A stretch of DNA of 64,000 nucleotides from assembly GCA_015146655.1 (NCBI GenBank), contig VKHL01000019.1, positions 62,001-126,000 of the forward strand, given 5' to 3'. This stretch comes from Ochromonas danica (Eukaryota > Sar > Chrysophyceae > Chromulinales > Chromulinaceae). Position 1 is the first letter of the stretch. Each line of letters begins with the position of its first letter. The notes under the pieces were generated by a model. That model had not been told where the DNA came from, searched no databases, and saw only the letters and a program-made list of their open reading frames with translations. Position numbers and translations under genes: made by a program. Of the stretch, positions 21,011-31,047 are shown one piece after another.

Positions 21011-24000
21011 ATGGATTTATCGCTATCGAGTGCTGTGGCAACCAAAGCTCTTCTTCACAAATTGAAGAATGTGCTCAAGGGTTGCACGCTCTCACCAGAT
21101 GAGCTGTTGCTAAAGATGGCTGAAGAGGACACGGAGAAGCAGGCAGAGGCGAGAGAACAACTCGCTTTGATTTCCCGACAACTGCTCGAAGTTTTGTCAA
21201 AACTACCTCCCAATGATGAGATCAACGACGACGAGAGTATTCTTGACAGCTTGGACTGCAATTCTTTCCTCTCCATGGTACAGCTACTTACTCTTCACCT
21301 GTTGTATAGCACCAATGCCAAGGGAGATTTATCTGATAACAGTGAGGATGAAGCATTGTCTTCTTGTTCTCTCATTGTCAATCGTCTGTCTCGGTCACAA
21401 GCTTCCACGTCTTGGCTAGTCAATGATGTTCAAATGAAAAAAGGCATTTTCAGTTTGCAAGCAGTATTCACTTTCATCAATGACCGTATCTTTTCAGTTT
21501 CCACCTCCCCTCTCACTCTTCTCCCCTCTCAGCAGTCGCTGCTGACCTTTCTCTCCTTCCTGCTCTCCTATGTGGAGTCTTTGTTAGGAATGGTGGATAA
21601 TGCTAAGAAAGTCTTCATCGCCTTGTGTGATGACTTGCTGCCTTCTTTGTGGACCTTTCTTGCTCTTGGTGAGCCTCACAAAGATAAGATACCTCAGATA
21701 GGATCTCTATATGAGCAGTGTAGATCATTCCTGTCCTCTATGCTATTCCACGGGGAAGTAGTGGTGTCAGGCTTGTCTCAGTTGGTCAGCCTAGATGCCT
21801 TCGCCTCGAGCACCTTAGAAGCCATTGATATGCCTTCTCCTCCTAATCCAGAAGAAATGAAGGAGTCGATAGACAAGCTAAACAAGACTCTACTGCTTGG
21901 TGTCCATCTGTCAAAGGGCAGAAATAAGAGTCATTATGGCGAGAAGCTTCTTCATACATTGGCTTCGTTTCTTCAGCGCACCAATATTGACAGACACTCT
22001 CAGGCTGCAGTAGCACGTATGCTAGTTGACATTTATGTTAGTCGCTCAAAAAGCCTCGAAGATTTCATTGGGGGACATGAAAGTGAGAGTGTTCTGGGTT
22101 ATCGCAAGCATGTCTCCCGAGTGGTATCCTTCGTCGCTGCCCTGTTAGCCACTTTGCTACATTCTCTTTCCTCGATGGAGAATGTATGGAGAGCTGATAG
22201 TATATTTCAAGCAATACTCTCTACTGTTGTTCAAGTAATCGCTGTCTCCCTGCACTCTCTTCCTGTTCACGCTCAGATGACAAAATATACCAATTTCCTT
22301 TATGCTCTTTATCGCCGTTCTCTCTACATGTTCTCTCTTTCAACAATGACGTGGAATCAGACTAAGGATACTCTCGTAGGAGGTGTGATGGGTTTTGCTA
22401 TCGAAAGCTTGCGTTGGCTGCAGCAAGTGGATCATCGTTTCGTGGTGGATAATAAGCAGAACATTCTTACATTGCTCGATGCCTATCTTGTGTATCCCCA
22501 AGGTGACTATGAGGTGTTTTATCAGGTAGCTTCTGGAAATGTTAATGGGAAGTCAGATGACGTCTATTGGCAGATCTATCAGGCAAAGCGCAGTCTTTTC
22601 AATGATCTTTGGAAATTATTTGCAAGCTTGCGTACGTTGGACAGTTTTGCCAAGATTTTGACCACGATTGGTGGAGTGGACAATGTGTATTCATTTGAGG
22701 ACTCACAATTACAGATAGAGGCATGGGGCTTCATCAGACGCTATAAACCCAGCACGTTGCTCTCACTCTTGGGTGGTGGGAAGGAGAAGCTCGATGAGGA
22801 AATAGTTCAGATATTCCGTGGCGTCCCTCAAGGACAATGGACGAACATTTATTACTCAGTTACTCGCATACCTCAAGTCTCCGCTAAGTCCCTAGTTATT
22901 GAGACACAGCAATTGAATGAAAAGGTCGAGAAGGATCACCCCATGAAATCCCAGCGCACTGTGATTGCAAATGCTATTCAATATCAACTGGCAGCTTACG
23001 TCCTACATACACACCCGCCATCGCGTAACATGAGCCCACTGAATAGCAAAGCAGGAGAAGCCAAGGGTGATGGATACCACCCCATCATGGTTGCGTTCGT
23101 TGCTCAAATAGCTCAAGATCTATGCAATTCAAAATGTGGTTTCATTCGCCATTTGTTGGTGCAATTGATCGACCATCTCTTGCTATATCTTATCCAGCAC
23201 TATTCAGCATCCATGCAGACTTTGCTCTCACCGTTCTCATTACATGTCCAAGATCGCGCTGTGGAGAATTCTGTCAGTCTTCATGAACTTATTCTATCGC
23301 GCCTTTTAACAGGAATATCATCTCAAGACTTTGATATCCCTGCTCTCCCTTCATTGTTGCGAACCGTAATTCATACTATTCAATACATGAATAATCTGTC
23401 TGCAAAAGTGGACATCTCACCGGAAGAAGTTGGCAGCGATAAAGCCATACTTCGTTTTGAAGACTTCTTGACTCGTATCGTCGCTTTTACAGAGAATGAA
23501 GTCAATAGAAATGTTGTGAAGCAATGCATGGAAGTTGTTTTACGTAATGTTCATATTTGGTCTAGCTTGTTTGTGAAAGGGAATAACGGAAGACTTGAAG
23601 AATCATTGGGCGCTTTGGTACTTCGAGGGCTTGAGGGAATATTACAGCAACTTGCTTCCAAACTTGTTTCAGGGGATGTTGAGTTGGTTGATGTTGAAAA
23701 CGTAGATATTACTGTGATTCTCAACAGTGTCTTGGTTGTTGACAACAAAGTCCTTCAAAGGGTGGCCTGCCGGCTGATGGATAGATTATCGGTTAGGGCA
23801 CCCCCTTGCTCTGATGAAGGAGAGAGCGACGAAGGGCTTGCGATACTCTCTGAAGGTGCTCTTTATTGTTGTGTTGCGAAAGTATTTCCAAAAGAGTGGT
23901 TGGAATGCGCTATCGATGTCGAGGCAGTCGCTACATTTGCGAGTAAAGTGCTCTCTTCAGAAGAGCTTATCAACCACTCAATATCCGTCACGGGATTGCT

Positions 24001-25963
24001 GACAGCTTTAGAATTACTTGTGCTACGTTTTCCTATTGCACAAAATAGCTCTTCAGCATTGCATCGATTGATTATTCCTAAGCACCAGCTATTATTCTCT
24101 ATGCTTAATAGTCTCTTCTCTGCATTACATTCATCTCTCCTACCAGAGAAAGTATATCAAGCAATCGAAGACACTATTGTGCATCTGCTCAGTCATATTA
24201 TGGCTAACATTTGCCGCCTAGCTCGTCACGGAGCAAGAGTTCGTCGTTGGGTGATGAAGCTGTATCAGTTACTTTATCGCCAAGATCTTAGACTAATAGC
24301 ATGCTTCAGTGGCAACAACGAATGCGCTCAGAGCTTTTCGCTCCTTCAGAAAAGTCTAAGTCGTTGTCAACATTGCCTTCGAGAACTTCTTGAGCTAGAA
24401 CTTACTCGGCGTTGCGGGGCCACCCGAGAGAAAGCAGCTCTCGATGGGGATCGCTTCTCGAGCATCGTAGTAATGAGAGTCTTACGCATTGCAAAAATTG
24501 AGTTGCGTGATCTCCTGGAATTCTTCAATAGTGCTGACACTGCTCAGAAAGAGAGTTGCACAGCAGCTATAGCGCAACGCCTTGAGACCTTGAGCATCTT
24601 TTATACTCGTCTATTAGTCCCGAAAGAAATATCTGTCTTCCTAGTCGATATTGCCAAGCATGTCTTGGCAAAGCTATCCGACATCACATCTCGTAGCTTT
24701 TCTCTGGGACCTTTAGCACTTTTGGCGGTATCAATTGATATTTTGGCTACTTTCAGCATTGAAGGTGAAGGTGGAAACGAGATACCCACATCTACCCTTG
24801 AAACTGCCAGGTCGTTTTTCCTCCTTTTGATGCGCCATCAAGTCCAGGTTGGTGTATACAAAGCTCACGAACTTGCAGAAGAAGGATGGATTTTAATGTC
24901 GAGGGTCTTGTGGGCATTCTGGCAGATTGATCGGAACTTTGCCATGTCCTTGCTTCATTCTATCTCTACGGCCACTCAGGTCGAAGGCGACATGCTTAAC
25001 CAGGCTATGCTGATATCCACGGAGGTTTCCACTTGTGCCTTCCTGGCCAAGAAATGTCTGACTCAAGGAAGATGCGAAGAAGAATTGATTGAAGTGTTCG
25101 ACGCTCTGTTTACCGCGCTCGGTCGTCAACCTCAAGTTCTCACCTCTTCTGCAGTAACTGCCCTGACCAACATTACGGGGAAAAAGAGAGTTGTGGAGCA
25201 AATCCTTTCAGAAGAATGCAACAATAATCCCTCGCGCAAAGCCACTCTCCTTGTTATTGTGGGTGGACTGGAACAGCTGAGAGGAGTCAGTAACCAGGTT
25301 CAAGAGCTTCTCGGAGAGAGGGTTCCCGGGCAGAGGCATGGTCGAGTTCTGGCTGCTGCAAGAAGGTTCAGCCAGACCTTGCTACCATTCCTCTTAAGTA
25401 GCTTCCAATCGCTTTTTGACCTTCTCGTTGAATGTCCTCGTCAAAGTGATCTACTCGTGGACGCTGTACTGCAGTGGCTCCTGCTATTCTATGATCTGGG
25501 ACAGTGTCTAGTGAGAGGTTTGCTGCCCCACTCTGTACAACTTCTACCCCTCTTCACCCTTTGTCTCTCGCGCGCGGTTGCTCTGCTGCATCAAGGATTC
25601 TTGAATGGCGGTCGCGGGGCTGTGACCAAGGCTGCACAACTTGTTGTGAGAGTGGTGGGACTCCTGTCGTTGTTGACAGATCTACAGTCTCAGAGATCTG
25701 CGTTGCTGCTCGCAATGCTTGCAGCTCTCTCCACTGCCATACAAGCGGATGGAGCGCCATCGGCTCCCAAGAAGAACAGAGCTGAGGATTCTTTTGCTCG
25801 ATTTTCACAAGAGAATCTGGCAGCGGCATTCTTTCCCCTGTTGGATCGATTGAGTGTCAAGGAGAAGGAGCGGGTATTCTTGCAATTGGACTCCTCTGGA
25901 AGAGCTTTGTTGAATGATCTACAGGATATATACAATAGGAATTATAAATACAAGGGCTATTAG
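21011..25963 (+). CDS. large all-helical protein, possibly Urb2/Npa2-like
   Basis: An intronless 1650-residue open frame from the first in-frame ATG (21011). The whole length is Leu-rich amphipathic helices typical of HEAT/ARM-like solenoids, with no membrane anchor, no P-loop and no zinc site. The final 30 residues (RVFLQLDSSGRALLNDLQDI, then YNRNYKYKG) resemble the end of Urb2/Npa2-type pre-ribosomal factors, where a short helix precedes a basic Tyr/Lys tail. This is a weak match from memory; other giant solenoids remain possible, including Fanconi-type or nucleolar proteins. The lack of introns over 5 kb is notable among intron-bearing neighbours. Convergent with the plastid protein gene at 26054. 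Confidence 0.6.
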   Translation: MDLSLSSAVATKALLHKLKNVLKGCTLSPDELLLKMAEEDTEKQAEAREQLALISRQLLEVLSKLPPNDEINDDESILDSLDCNSFLSMVQLLTLHLLYSTNAKGDLSDNSEDEALSSCSLIVNRLSRSQASTSWLVNDVQMKKGIFSLQAVFTFINDRIFSVSTSPLTLLPSQQSLLTFLSFLLSYVESLLGMVDNAKKVFIALCDDLLPSLWTFLALGEPHKDKIPQIGSLYEQCRSFLSSMLFHGEVVVSGLSQLVSLDAFASSTLEAIDMPSPPNPEEMKESIDKLNKTLLLGVHLSKGRNKSHYGEKLLHTLASFLQRTNIDRHSQAAVARMLVDIYVSRSKSLEDFIGGHESESVLGYRKHVSRVVSFVAALLATLLHSLSSMENVWRADSIFQAILSTVVQVIAVSLHSLPVHAQMTKYTNFLYALYRRSLYMFSLSTMTWNQTKDTLVGGVMGFAIESLRWLQQVDHRFVVDNKQNILTLLDAYLVYPQGDYEVFYQVASGNVNGKSDDVYWQIYQAKRSLFNDLWKLFASLRTLDSFAKILTTIGGVDNVYSFEDSQLQIEAWGFIRRYKPSTLLSLLGGGKEKLDEEIVQIFRGVPQGQWTNIYYSVTRIPQVSAKSLVIETQQLNEKVEKDHPMKSQRTVIANAIQYQLAAYVLHTHPPSRNMSPLNSKAGEAKGDGYHPIMVAFVAQIAQDLCNSKCGFIRHLLVQLIDHLLLYLIQHYSASMQTLLSPFSLHVQDRAVENSVSLHELILSRLLTGISSQDFDIPALPSLLRTVIHTIQYMNNLSAKVDISPEEVGSDKAILRFEDFLTRIVAFTENEVNRNVVKQCMEVVLRNVHIWSSLFVKGNNGRLEESLGALVLRGLEGILQQLASKLVSGDVELVDVENVDITVILNSVLVVDNKVLQRVACRLMDRLSVRAPPCSDEGESDEGLAILSEGALYCCVAKVFPKEWLECAIDVEAVATFASKVLSSEELINHSISVTGLLTALELLVLRFPIAQNSSSALHRLIIPKHQLLFSMLNSLFSALHSSLLPEKVYQAIEDTIVHLLSHIMANICRLARHGARVRRWVMKLYQLLYRQDLRLIACFSGNNECAQSFSLLQKSLSRCQHCLRELLELELTRRCGATREKAALDGDRFSSIVVMRVLRIAKIELRDLLEFFNSADTAQKESCTAAIAQRLETLSIFYTRLLVPKEISVFLVDIAKHVLAKLSDITSRSFSLGPLALLAVSIDILATFSIEGEGGNEIPTSTLETARSFFLLLMRHQVQVGVYKAHELAEEGWILMSRVLWAFWQIDRNFAMSLLHSISTATQVEGDMLNQAMLISTEVSTCAFLAKKCLTQGRCEEELIEVFDALFTALGRQPQVLTSSAVTALTNITGKKRVVEQILSEECNNNPSRKATLLVIVGGLEQLRGVSNQVQELLGERVPGQRHGRVLAAARRFSQTLLPFLLSSFQSLFDLLVECPRQSDLLVDAVLQWLLLFYDLGQCLVRGLLPHSVQLLPLFTLCLSRAVALLHQGFLNGGRGAVTKAAQLVVRVVGLLSLLTDLQSQRSALLLAMLAALSTAIQADGAPSAPKKNRAEDSFARFSQENLAAAFFPLLDRLSVKEKERVFLQLDSSGRALLNDLQDIYNRNYKYKGY

Positions 25964-26053
25964 GCGGCCTCTGGTAAATAGTGCAAACGTAAAAGTGATT
26001 CAAACGCTTTTGATAGTGTATTGGGGTTATTGAATAAGAAGCATTCAAAAGGC

Positions 26054-26589
26054 TTAGTTGGTGCGAGAGCGGACCAAGTTGAGTGTCTTCCTGGCTCCCT
26101 TGGGAGGAGCCTCAGAGCCTTGAGGCAGCAGCAGCAGACGATCCTCGTCAGTGATCTCGATCCACTCAGCCTCAGGATCACCTTCTTCCCAGAACTTATT
26201 GGCCTCCGCACGAACCTTCTCGAAGTCCTCAGCAGAAATGAGAGTGTAGTCGGCAGGAGCATTCTCAATCTTGGTGATGCACTTGTGGAGATTGACATTT
26301 CGTCTGTTGATATCAGAAGGACGATGCTTCTTGGGGCGACGATGCATCTTCTTCTTGATAATTTTCATTTGAGGATGGTGAGAGAACAAAGTGGTGGAGG
26401 TTTTTCCTGCAATCATTTGCATCAACATAGACATTAGCACACACAGCATGCGCAATGATTGCCAATTTTGCACAGCTTACCAGCGACATGGGAGCTCAAA
26501 GCCTTTCCAGAGGCATACCCAGGCAAGAAAGCCGTCGCCAAAGGCAAGGATAGTGCTAGAATAACAAGAAAAAGCGCAAGGAAGGTCAT
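26054..26589 (-). CDS. small plastid-targeted basic protein, function unknown
   Basis: Exons 26589-26481 and 26406-26054 give 153 residues. The N-terminus MTFLALFLVILALSLPLATA is a signal peptide; cleavage after ATA would leave Phe at +1 (FLPGYASGKALSSHVAG). This is the ASAFAP-type bipartite signal that sends proteins into secondary plastids. The mature part starts very basic (MKIIKKKMHRRPKKHRPSD), like a ribosomal protein, then becomes acidic (FWEEGDPEAEWIEITDEDR) and ends basic. I suspect a plastid ribosome-associated protein but cannot name it. An ATG at 26706 would hide the signal peptide behind 39 residues, so 26589 was chosen; it lies 79 bp from a TTAACTTA element. Confidence 0.65.
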
Positions 26590-26667
26590 GACTCTTTGCA
26601 CCTTGTCGAAGTGTTGGCAGACGTCGGAGGCCGTGCCAGCCACCCCAGCACACCAACACAGACAACT

Positions 26668-26742
26668 TAAGTTAACGACAAACACCACCATTCCTCGAAA
26701 AGTCAAATTTCCGAAAAGGCTCGCCCTGGTTGGGTTAACTTA
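26668..26742. promoter_or_regulatory. paired TTAACTTA elements between divergent genes
   Basis: Minus-strand copy at 26668-26675 within AACTTAAGTTAAC, 79 bp from the plastid-protein ATG; plus-strand copy at 26735-26742 within GGTTAACTTAG, 144 bp from the coiled-coil gene ATG. Both point outward, as in the gaps at 5845 and 11585. Confidence 0.4.
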
Positions 26743-26885
26743 GTAAGAGAGAGGAAACCGTCGAAACGGTTGTGCTGCTGTGCTGCTGGCGTTGGCACTG
26801 GCACGCTCTGCTGCTATTGTGGAGGATTGACAGCTTCGGGTAGATTGGATCGCATCGATTTCGTCGTCTATATCTCTTGTAGTTG

Positions 26886-28538
26886 ATGTCCGCATCGCTT
26901 CATAGTCCTTTAAATAAATTCATCGGGTCACAGCGCGATCCTCGCACTGCCAAACCTGCGAAAGTGCCTTTCTTTGGCCCGCAGGACGACCCGTGGATTG
27001 CGCTAACGGGCAAGAATCCCGAGGCCAACAAACTGAAAGTGAGTGTCAACCTCCCCTTCTCAACAGTTGTTTGCTCACACTGTGTGTGTGGATAGGACCC
27101 AAAGCGCAAGCAGTTGCTGGGCATTCTTGAGAAAGAGCGCAACAAGGAGAGGCGAGAGCGGATTACCTATGTCCTCACACAGCGAATGATCAGAAAGTAT
27201 GGCAGCAAGTACAGCGCTGTCATCTCCTTCCTCGTGGAGGAGTTCGTCACCTCTTCCAAGGAGGCGCTGCAAGGGTCCGGACTGGAAGTGTTGGAGAAGG
27301 AAATCCTTAACGCCATTCGTCTGAAAGATGAAGAACTAGCGAATCAAAGGTCTGCGAGAAACCAGCAGAATAGCAATAGCTCTTCGAACAAGGCGTCAGA
27401 CAATCTTCCTTCCATATCGTCTCCCTCTGCTCCCAAGGGACAGGAATGGCAACTGCTGCAAGTCTACCAGAGCATTCAAGAGGAAGAAGAAGACCGAATG
27501 AAGCGAGAGAAGTCATTTCAGAACAAAGTCAAGTTTCGCCAAGCATTAGATGATCAAATACGTCTTGCAGCTGAACGTGCTAAAATGGGTGATGCAGACG
27601 AGCAACGCTATGTGAAACATATTAAGAAAGACATCGTGGACTACTACGAGGAGCAGCAACGCAAGAAAGAAATACTGAGAAAGAAAAATGAAGAAGAGCT
27701 TCGAATTCGTCGTGCACAGATAGAAGATCTTGAACGTCGTGCATTAGCTGAACAAGAAGCTATTCGTTTGAATGAAGAGCGCAACAAACGACTGCTAGAA
27801 GAGGCCGCAGAAAGAGAAGCCCAAGCTATTCAACAGGCACGACAGCGTGAAGCAGAGAGACAGAAGCTGATTGAACGTGAAAATGCAGAGAATAAACGCT
27901 TGCGAGAAGAGGAAAAACGCCGCGAGGCAGCACAGGATCAGCAGTTAATGCGTGAATATGCTGCCAAACTAGATCGTGAAGCCACAGAGCGAGAACAAGC
28001 ATTCCATATGCGTATGAAGGGAATGGAGATTAAGGCTGCCAAGTATGAGACAGAAGGTGCAGGGAAGGCATTGCGTGAAGAGCAATTGAAGTTCGAGCAG
28101 ATGCTTCTTCGTGAGCAGCAGCGCAAAGAAGCGGTAGAACGAGAGAAAGAGCGCCGCAAGGCAGAAGAGCGTGCTCGCACTTTGCGTGAAGCTTTGAATG
28201 AGAATCAGCGCCAACTAGCTCAGAGGGAGGCAATGAAAGAAGAAGTCAAGCGTGGTGATGCAGATCTGCGTGCTTATTTTGATGCTGACATGGACAACTT
28301 TAACCACGACCTCGCCGAGCAGCGCAGGAAGAGAAGAGAAGCACAAGGTCGTTATCGCCAACAACTTGATGGACAAGTGGATGAGCTGCGACGCACTGTG
28401 AGTCAGCAGAACAACATGGCGAGGTCAGAGAAGGTGATGAACGCCTCCACTCTTCGCTCGATTGAAGACGACCCGCAGCTGCTCTCCAAGGTCTTACATC
28501 GTTTGCGTATTTCTAAATCTCGCGGCGCCTGCAAGTGA
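26886..28538 (+). CDS. long coiled-coil protein, probably ciliary/flagellar
   Basis: Exons 26886-27038 and 27096-28538 give 531 residues. The N-terminus is Pro/Phe-rich (KVPFFGPQDDPWIALTG), then a short helical domain (ERRERITYVLTQRMIRKYGS, SAVISFLVEEFV). From about residue 170 it is one continuous highly charged helix, rich in Glu, Arg, Lys, Gln and Ala, of the trichohyalin/CFAP type. This composition is typical of microtubule inner proteins and other axonemal filaments, and the window carries other flagellar genes, so an axonemal role is a reasonable inference. No specific ortholog was recognised. Confidence 0.6.
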
Positions 28539-28787
28539 TTGCTGGCTGTTTCTTATTGTGCTTCCTTTCATTCCCTGGCTCGGGTGGTGGTGGTCGTGGT
28601 GTATGGTATGACTTGTCATCGATTAGGTTCTTCTTCTATATTTCCGATAGGATTGATAGTGTGTTTGGTAGCAACCAGAAAGTCGGCTTTGTTGTGATGA
28701 ATTATGAGTTCTGTATGCGGTAGAAATGACTTTGTTTTTTACAATACACTATCAACAATTATACACTATCAATCACCATGAATGTGA

Positions 28788-30110
28788 TCAAAGAAGTGGT
28801 TCAATGAGCAGGGCATCTGCAGGGAAAAGACCTTCCTCGCAGCATACGATCGTCCATGTCATAAGGTGGCGACACGCAGCCTCGGCAGCATCATCCAACA
28901 CTCTCCGTGTTACCACAACACTCTCTTGTTGAACAGCCTCAGCCTTGTTACCCTCCTCCTCCTCCTCCTTCTCATTGTCCAAGTGCTGTGGCACATCTGT
29001 CACTCTTCGACCAATGGGAGGGTCGACACTGCCTATTATCACAATGGCTCCCTCACAGCGACTGGCAACTAGGTAGGAGTATCCTTCACCCCCCTCCTCT
29101 TTCTCTTTCTCTTTCTCTACCTCTTCTACTTCATCTTGCTGAGTGTAGGGCTTGAGAGTTTTATCTTCCTCCAAGGCCCAAACTTGATCCACACATCCAA
29201 ATAGAGGCAAAGGAGCGAATGCGATGGATCGATTGCTGAGCTGTCGAACCCACCCCGCAATACTCTGACCACTTAGTTTCTCCTGCTGAGCTGGAAGGAC
29301 AGCAGTGACGATGGAGAAAGAGAGCTGAGACCTTCCACCAAGAGAGACGGAGCGCGGCTGGGCGAGGGAAGGGGTGGGGGCCACCTTGTTCTTCAACTTC
29401 AACCATGTCGTGCACCAACACCCCATGGTCCAGTTTACAACAGGCGCTGTTTTAACAGGTTGGCGAGACTGTGCTCTAATAGGCGAAGCAGCTTCGCTCT
29501 CCGCGGCGGTGGTGGAGCGCAGGATGGAGACCTGCACAGGTAGATGGCGAAAGGGAGTGGTCCGCGTGGCCTGCACGTCAGGTGTCTGACAAGTCGCACT
29601 AACAGCTAGCAATTGAAACCCTCCTGCAAGAGCCTTCTGGACTTGTCCAGCGAGTCCATGCAGTAGTTTTAGCATGGCAGCGGGCACGGAGGCTTTGAGC
29701 ATCTTAGCGGTTGGCAGGCCTCGGCCTCGCACCACCTCCTGCACCATCACCTTGTTCCTCTCTGCCATTAGACGTGCTAGATATTCCGTGATCTGGGCGC
29801 AGACTGTGACGACCATAAGCTTGGGTGAGCAGTCGAGCAGGTAGGTGGCGAGGATGGACTGCTCGCCCTGCACGATGACGTTCACAGCACTCTTCAGGTC
29901 CACACACTCAGAGTCTCCCAGCAAGGTCAGCAATTGCACTTGCAGCTGATAAGCCGTGAAGAGCAGCGAGGCGAGGCGCAGGTCGTCTTCCGAGGCCAGC
30001 TCAACATGACAGCGAGAAGAAGGCTGGCAATAGGAGCACAGCGGCAGTCCACTCTCCAGAGAGATGATCAAGACTTTCGAAATACCAGCTCCAGGTTGGA
30101 CGCTGGCCAT
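28788..30110 (-). CDS. unrecognised protein with longin-like N-terminus
   Basis: Single exon, 440 residues. The opening (ISKVLIISLESGLPLCSYCQ) resembles the first strand and turn of longin domains, as in Mon1/Ccz1, Fuzzy or HPS1, and the next 90 residues alternate strands and helices as such a fold would. The rest contains a Ser/Pro/Arg linker, a region with VLPAQQEKLSGQSIAGWV, two Glu/Lys-rich low-complexity tracts and a C-terminal helix (CRHLMTWTIVCCEEGLF). A trafficking role would fit a longin fold but is not established. Convergent with the coiled-coil gene. Confidence 0.5.
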   Translation of the reverse strand: MASVQPGAGISKVLIISLESGLPLCSYCQPSSRCHVELASEDDLRLASLLFTAYQLQVQLLTLLGDSECVDLKSAVNVIVQGEQSILATYLLDCSPKLMVVTVCAQITEYLARLMAERNKVMVQEVVRGRGLPTAKMLKASVPAAMLKLLHGLAGQVQKALAGGFQLLAVSATCQTPDVQATRTTPFRHLPVQVSILRSTTAAESEAASPIRAQSRQPVKTAPVVNWTMGCWCTTWLKLKNKVAPTPSLAQPRSVSLGGRSQLSFSIVTAVLPAQQEKLSGQSIAGWVRQLSNRSIAFAPLPLFGCVDQVWALEEDKTLKPYTQQDEVEEVEKEKEKEEGGEGYSYLVASRCEGAIVIIGSVDPPIGRRVTDVPQHLDNEKEEEEEGNKAEAVQQESVVVTRRVLDDAAEAACRHLMTWTIVCCEEGLFPADALLIEPLL

Positions 30111-30243
30111 TTGAAGAGTATTATTTGAAGAGTGACTAATTTCGTATTTTAGCGTTGGACCTCTGCGACGATTTGCATGACATGAGCCAAAGCGTTTCAG
30201 TACTGAGAAACTGTTTTTGGGATGTGTTTGTTGTTAAAATAAG

Positions 30244-30368
30244 ACTCCCTCGCAATACAACAATATCTAACAATCTAACCCAGCAGACCAGTGTTTTGTG
30301 GCGATAAATGGGATTAACAAATTATCGTATATTGAAGCAGTATCATAATCACATGCTCCAAACTAACT
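30244..30368. repeat. 125-bp direct repeat, copy 1
   Basis: Matches 31671-31795 with three visible substitutions in 125 bp. Copy 1 is followed at once by the hairpin element, while copy 2 continues into different sequence, so similarity stops sharply at 30368. No coding content or known family was recognised. Confidence 0.85.
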
Positions 30369-30371
30369 CTG

Positions 30372-30617
30372 GGATGCACGTTCCAAGAAGTGTCAAAGTC
30401 CATCGATAATATCAGGTCGGCTCTACTCGATACCACCAATGCGATGAAGATTGCGGCAATAGAATGCCGTAAAGGTGGATTATTCGGCCTAATCAATGTG
30501 GTGAAGAACTGGTTCCACCTTTACGGCATTCTATTGCCGCAATCTTCATCGCATTGGTGGAATCGAGTGGAGCCTGATATTATCGATGGACTTTGACACT
30601 TCCTGGAAAGTGCATCC
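30372..30617. repeat. long inverted repeat (foldback/MITE-like hairpin)
   Basis: Left arm 30372-30479 and right arm 30514-30617 are near-perfect reverse complements (about 105 bp each, a few mismatches and one small gap) around a 34-bp loop. The outermost bases are GGATGCAC at the left and GTGCATCC at the right. The inner 30 bp next to the loop are identical. No open frame for a transposase lies inside and no clear target-site duplication is visible. It could be a foldback/MITE element or, if transcribed, a source of small RNAs. Confidence 0.9.
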
Positions 30618-30687
30618 AAGAAGTGCCAGAAATGCCAAGGCGATCACAATGCCGACGAACACTAAGACAAGACAGACATGAGTTGCA

Positions 30688-30972
30688 TTATCCAATCAAT
30701 CGTTCTCCCTTGCCTGCATTAGCCTTCCTCCGCTCCGCGTCTGCTATCTCACTTCGATAGGGGCATGCCTTATCAAAATTTGTGATACCGCACTTGGAGC
30801 AGCGAGGCGTAGTATGAGCAGAACAGTCAATGTGATGTTCCATGGATGTTCGAAATGAATTGGAAAAAAGAAAAAAGAGGAAAACGAGCAGAGGCCAGAG
30901 CGCCAGGATACCAGAATCCCAGAATGCCAGGACGCCAGTACACCAGTCATGCCTTCTTCTATCTAGGTGCAT
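30688..30972 (-). CDS. doubtful small ORF with Cys cluster
   Basis: A 94-residue open frame in the insert between repeat copy 1 and the LRR fragment. Its C-terminal half has HIDCSAHTTPRCSKCGITNF and then CPYRSEIADAERRKANAGKG, a possible small zinc site. Its N-terminal part is encoded across an 8-bp minisatellite and a polypurine run, so the beginning is probably not real. No homolog recognised. Listed because it is the only coding-like signal in this stretch. Confidence 0.2.
   Translation of the reverse strand: MHLDRRRHDWCTGVLAFWDSGILALWPLLVFLFFLFSNSFRTSMEHHIDCSAHTTPRCSKCGITNFDKACPYRSEIADAERRKANAGKGERLIG
30894..30949. repeat. 8-bp minisatellite (CCAGNNNN)
   Basis: Seven consecutive 8-bp units, each starting CCAG: CCAGAGCG, CCAGGATA, CCAGAATC, CCAGAATG, CCAGGACG, CCAGTACA, CCAGTCAT. 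The first four bases are invariant and the last four vary. It follows a polypurine stretch (GGAAAAAAGAAAAAAGAGG). Confidence 0.85.
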
Positions 30973-31047
30973 TAATCATTTCTTAAGTTCATAACTTGCT
31001 ACTTATATAAATCCTAAATGCTTGCTAATTTCTTCCTAGTAGCAATA

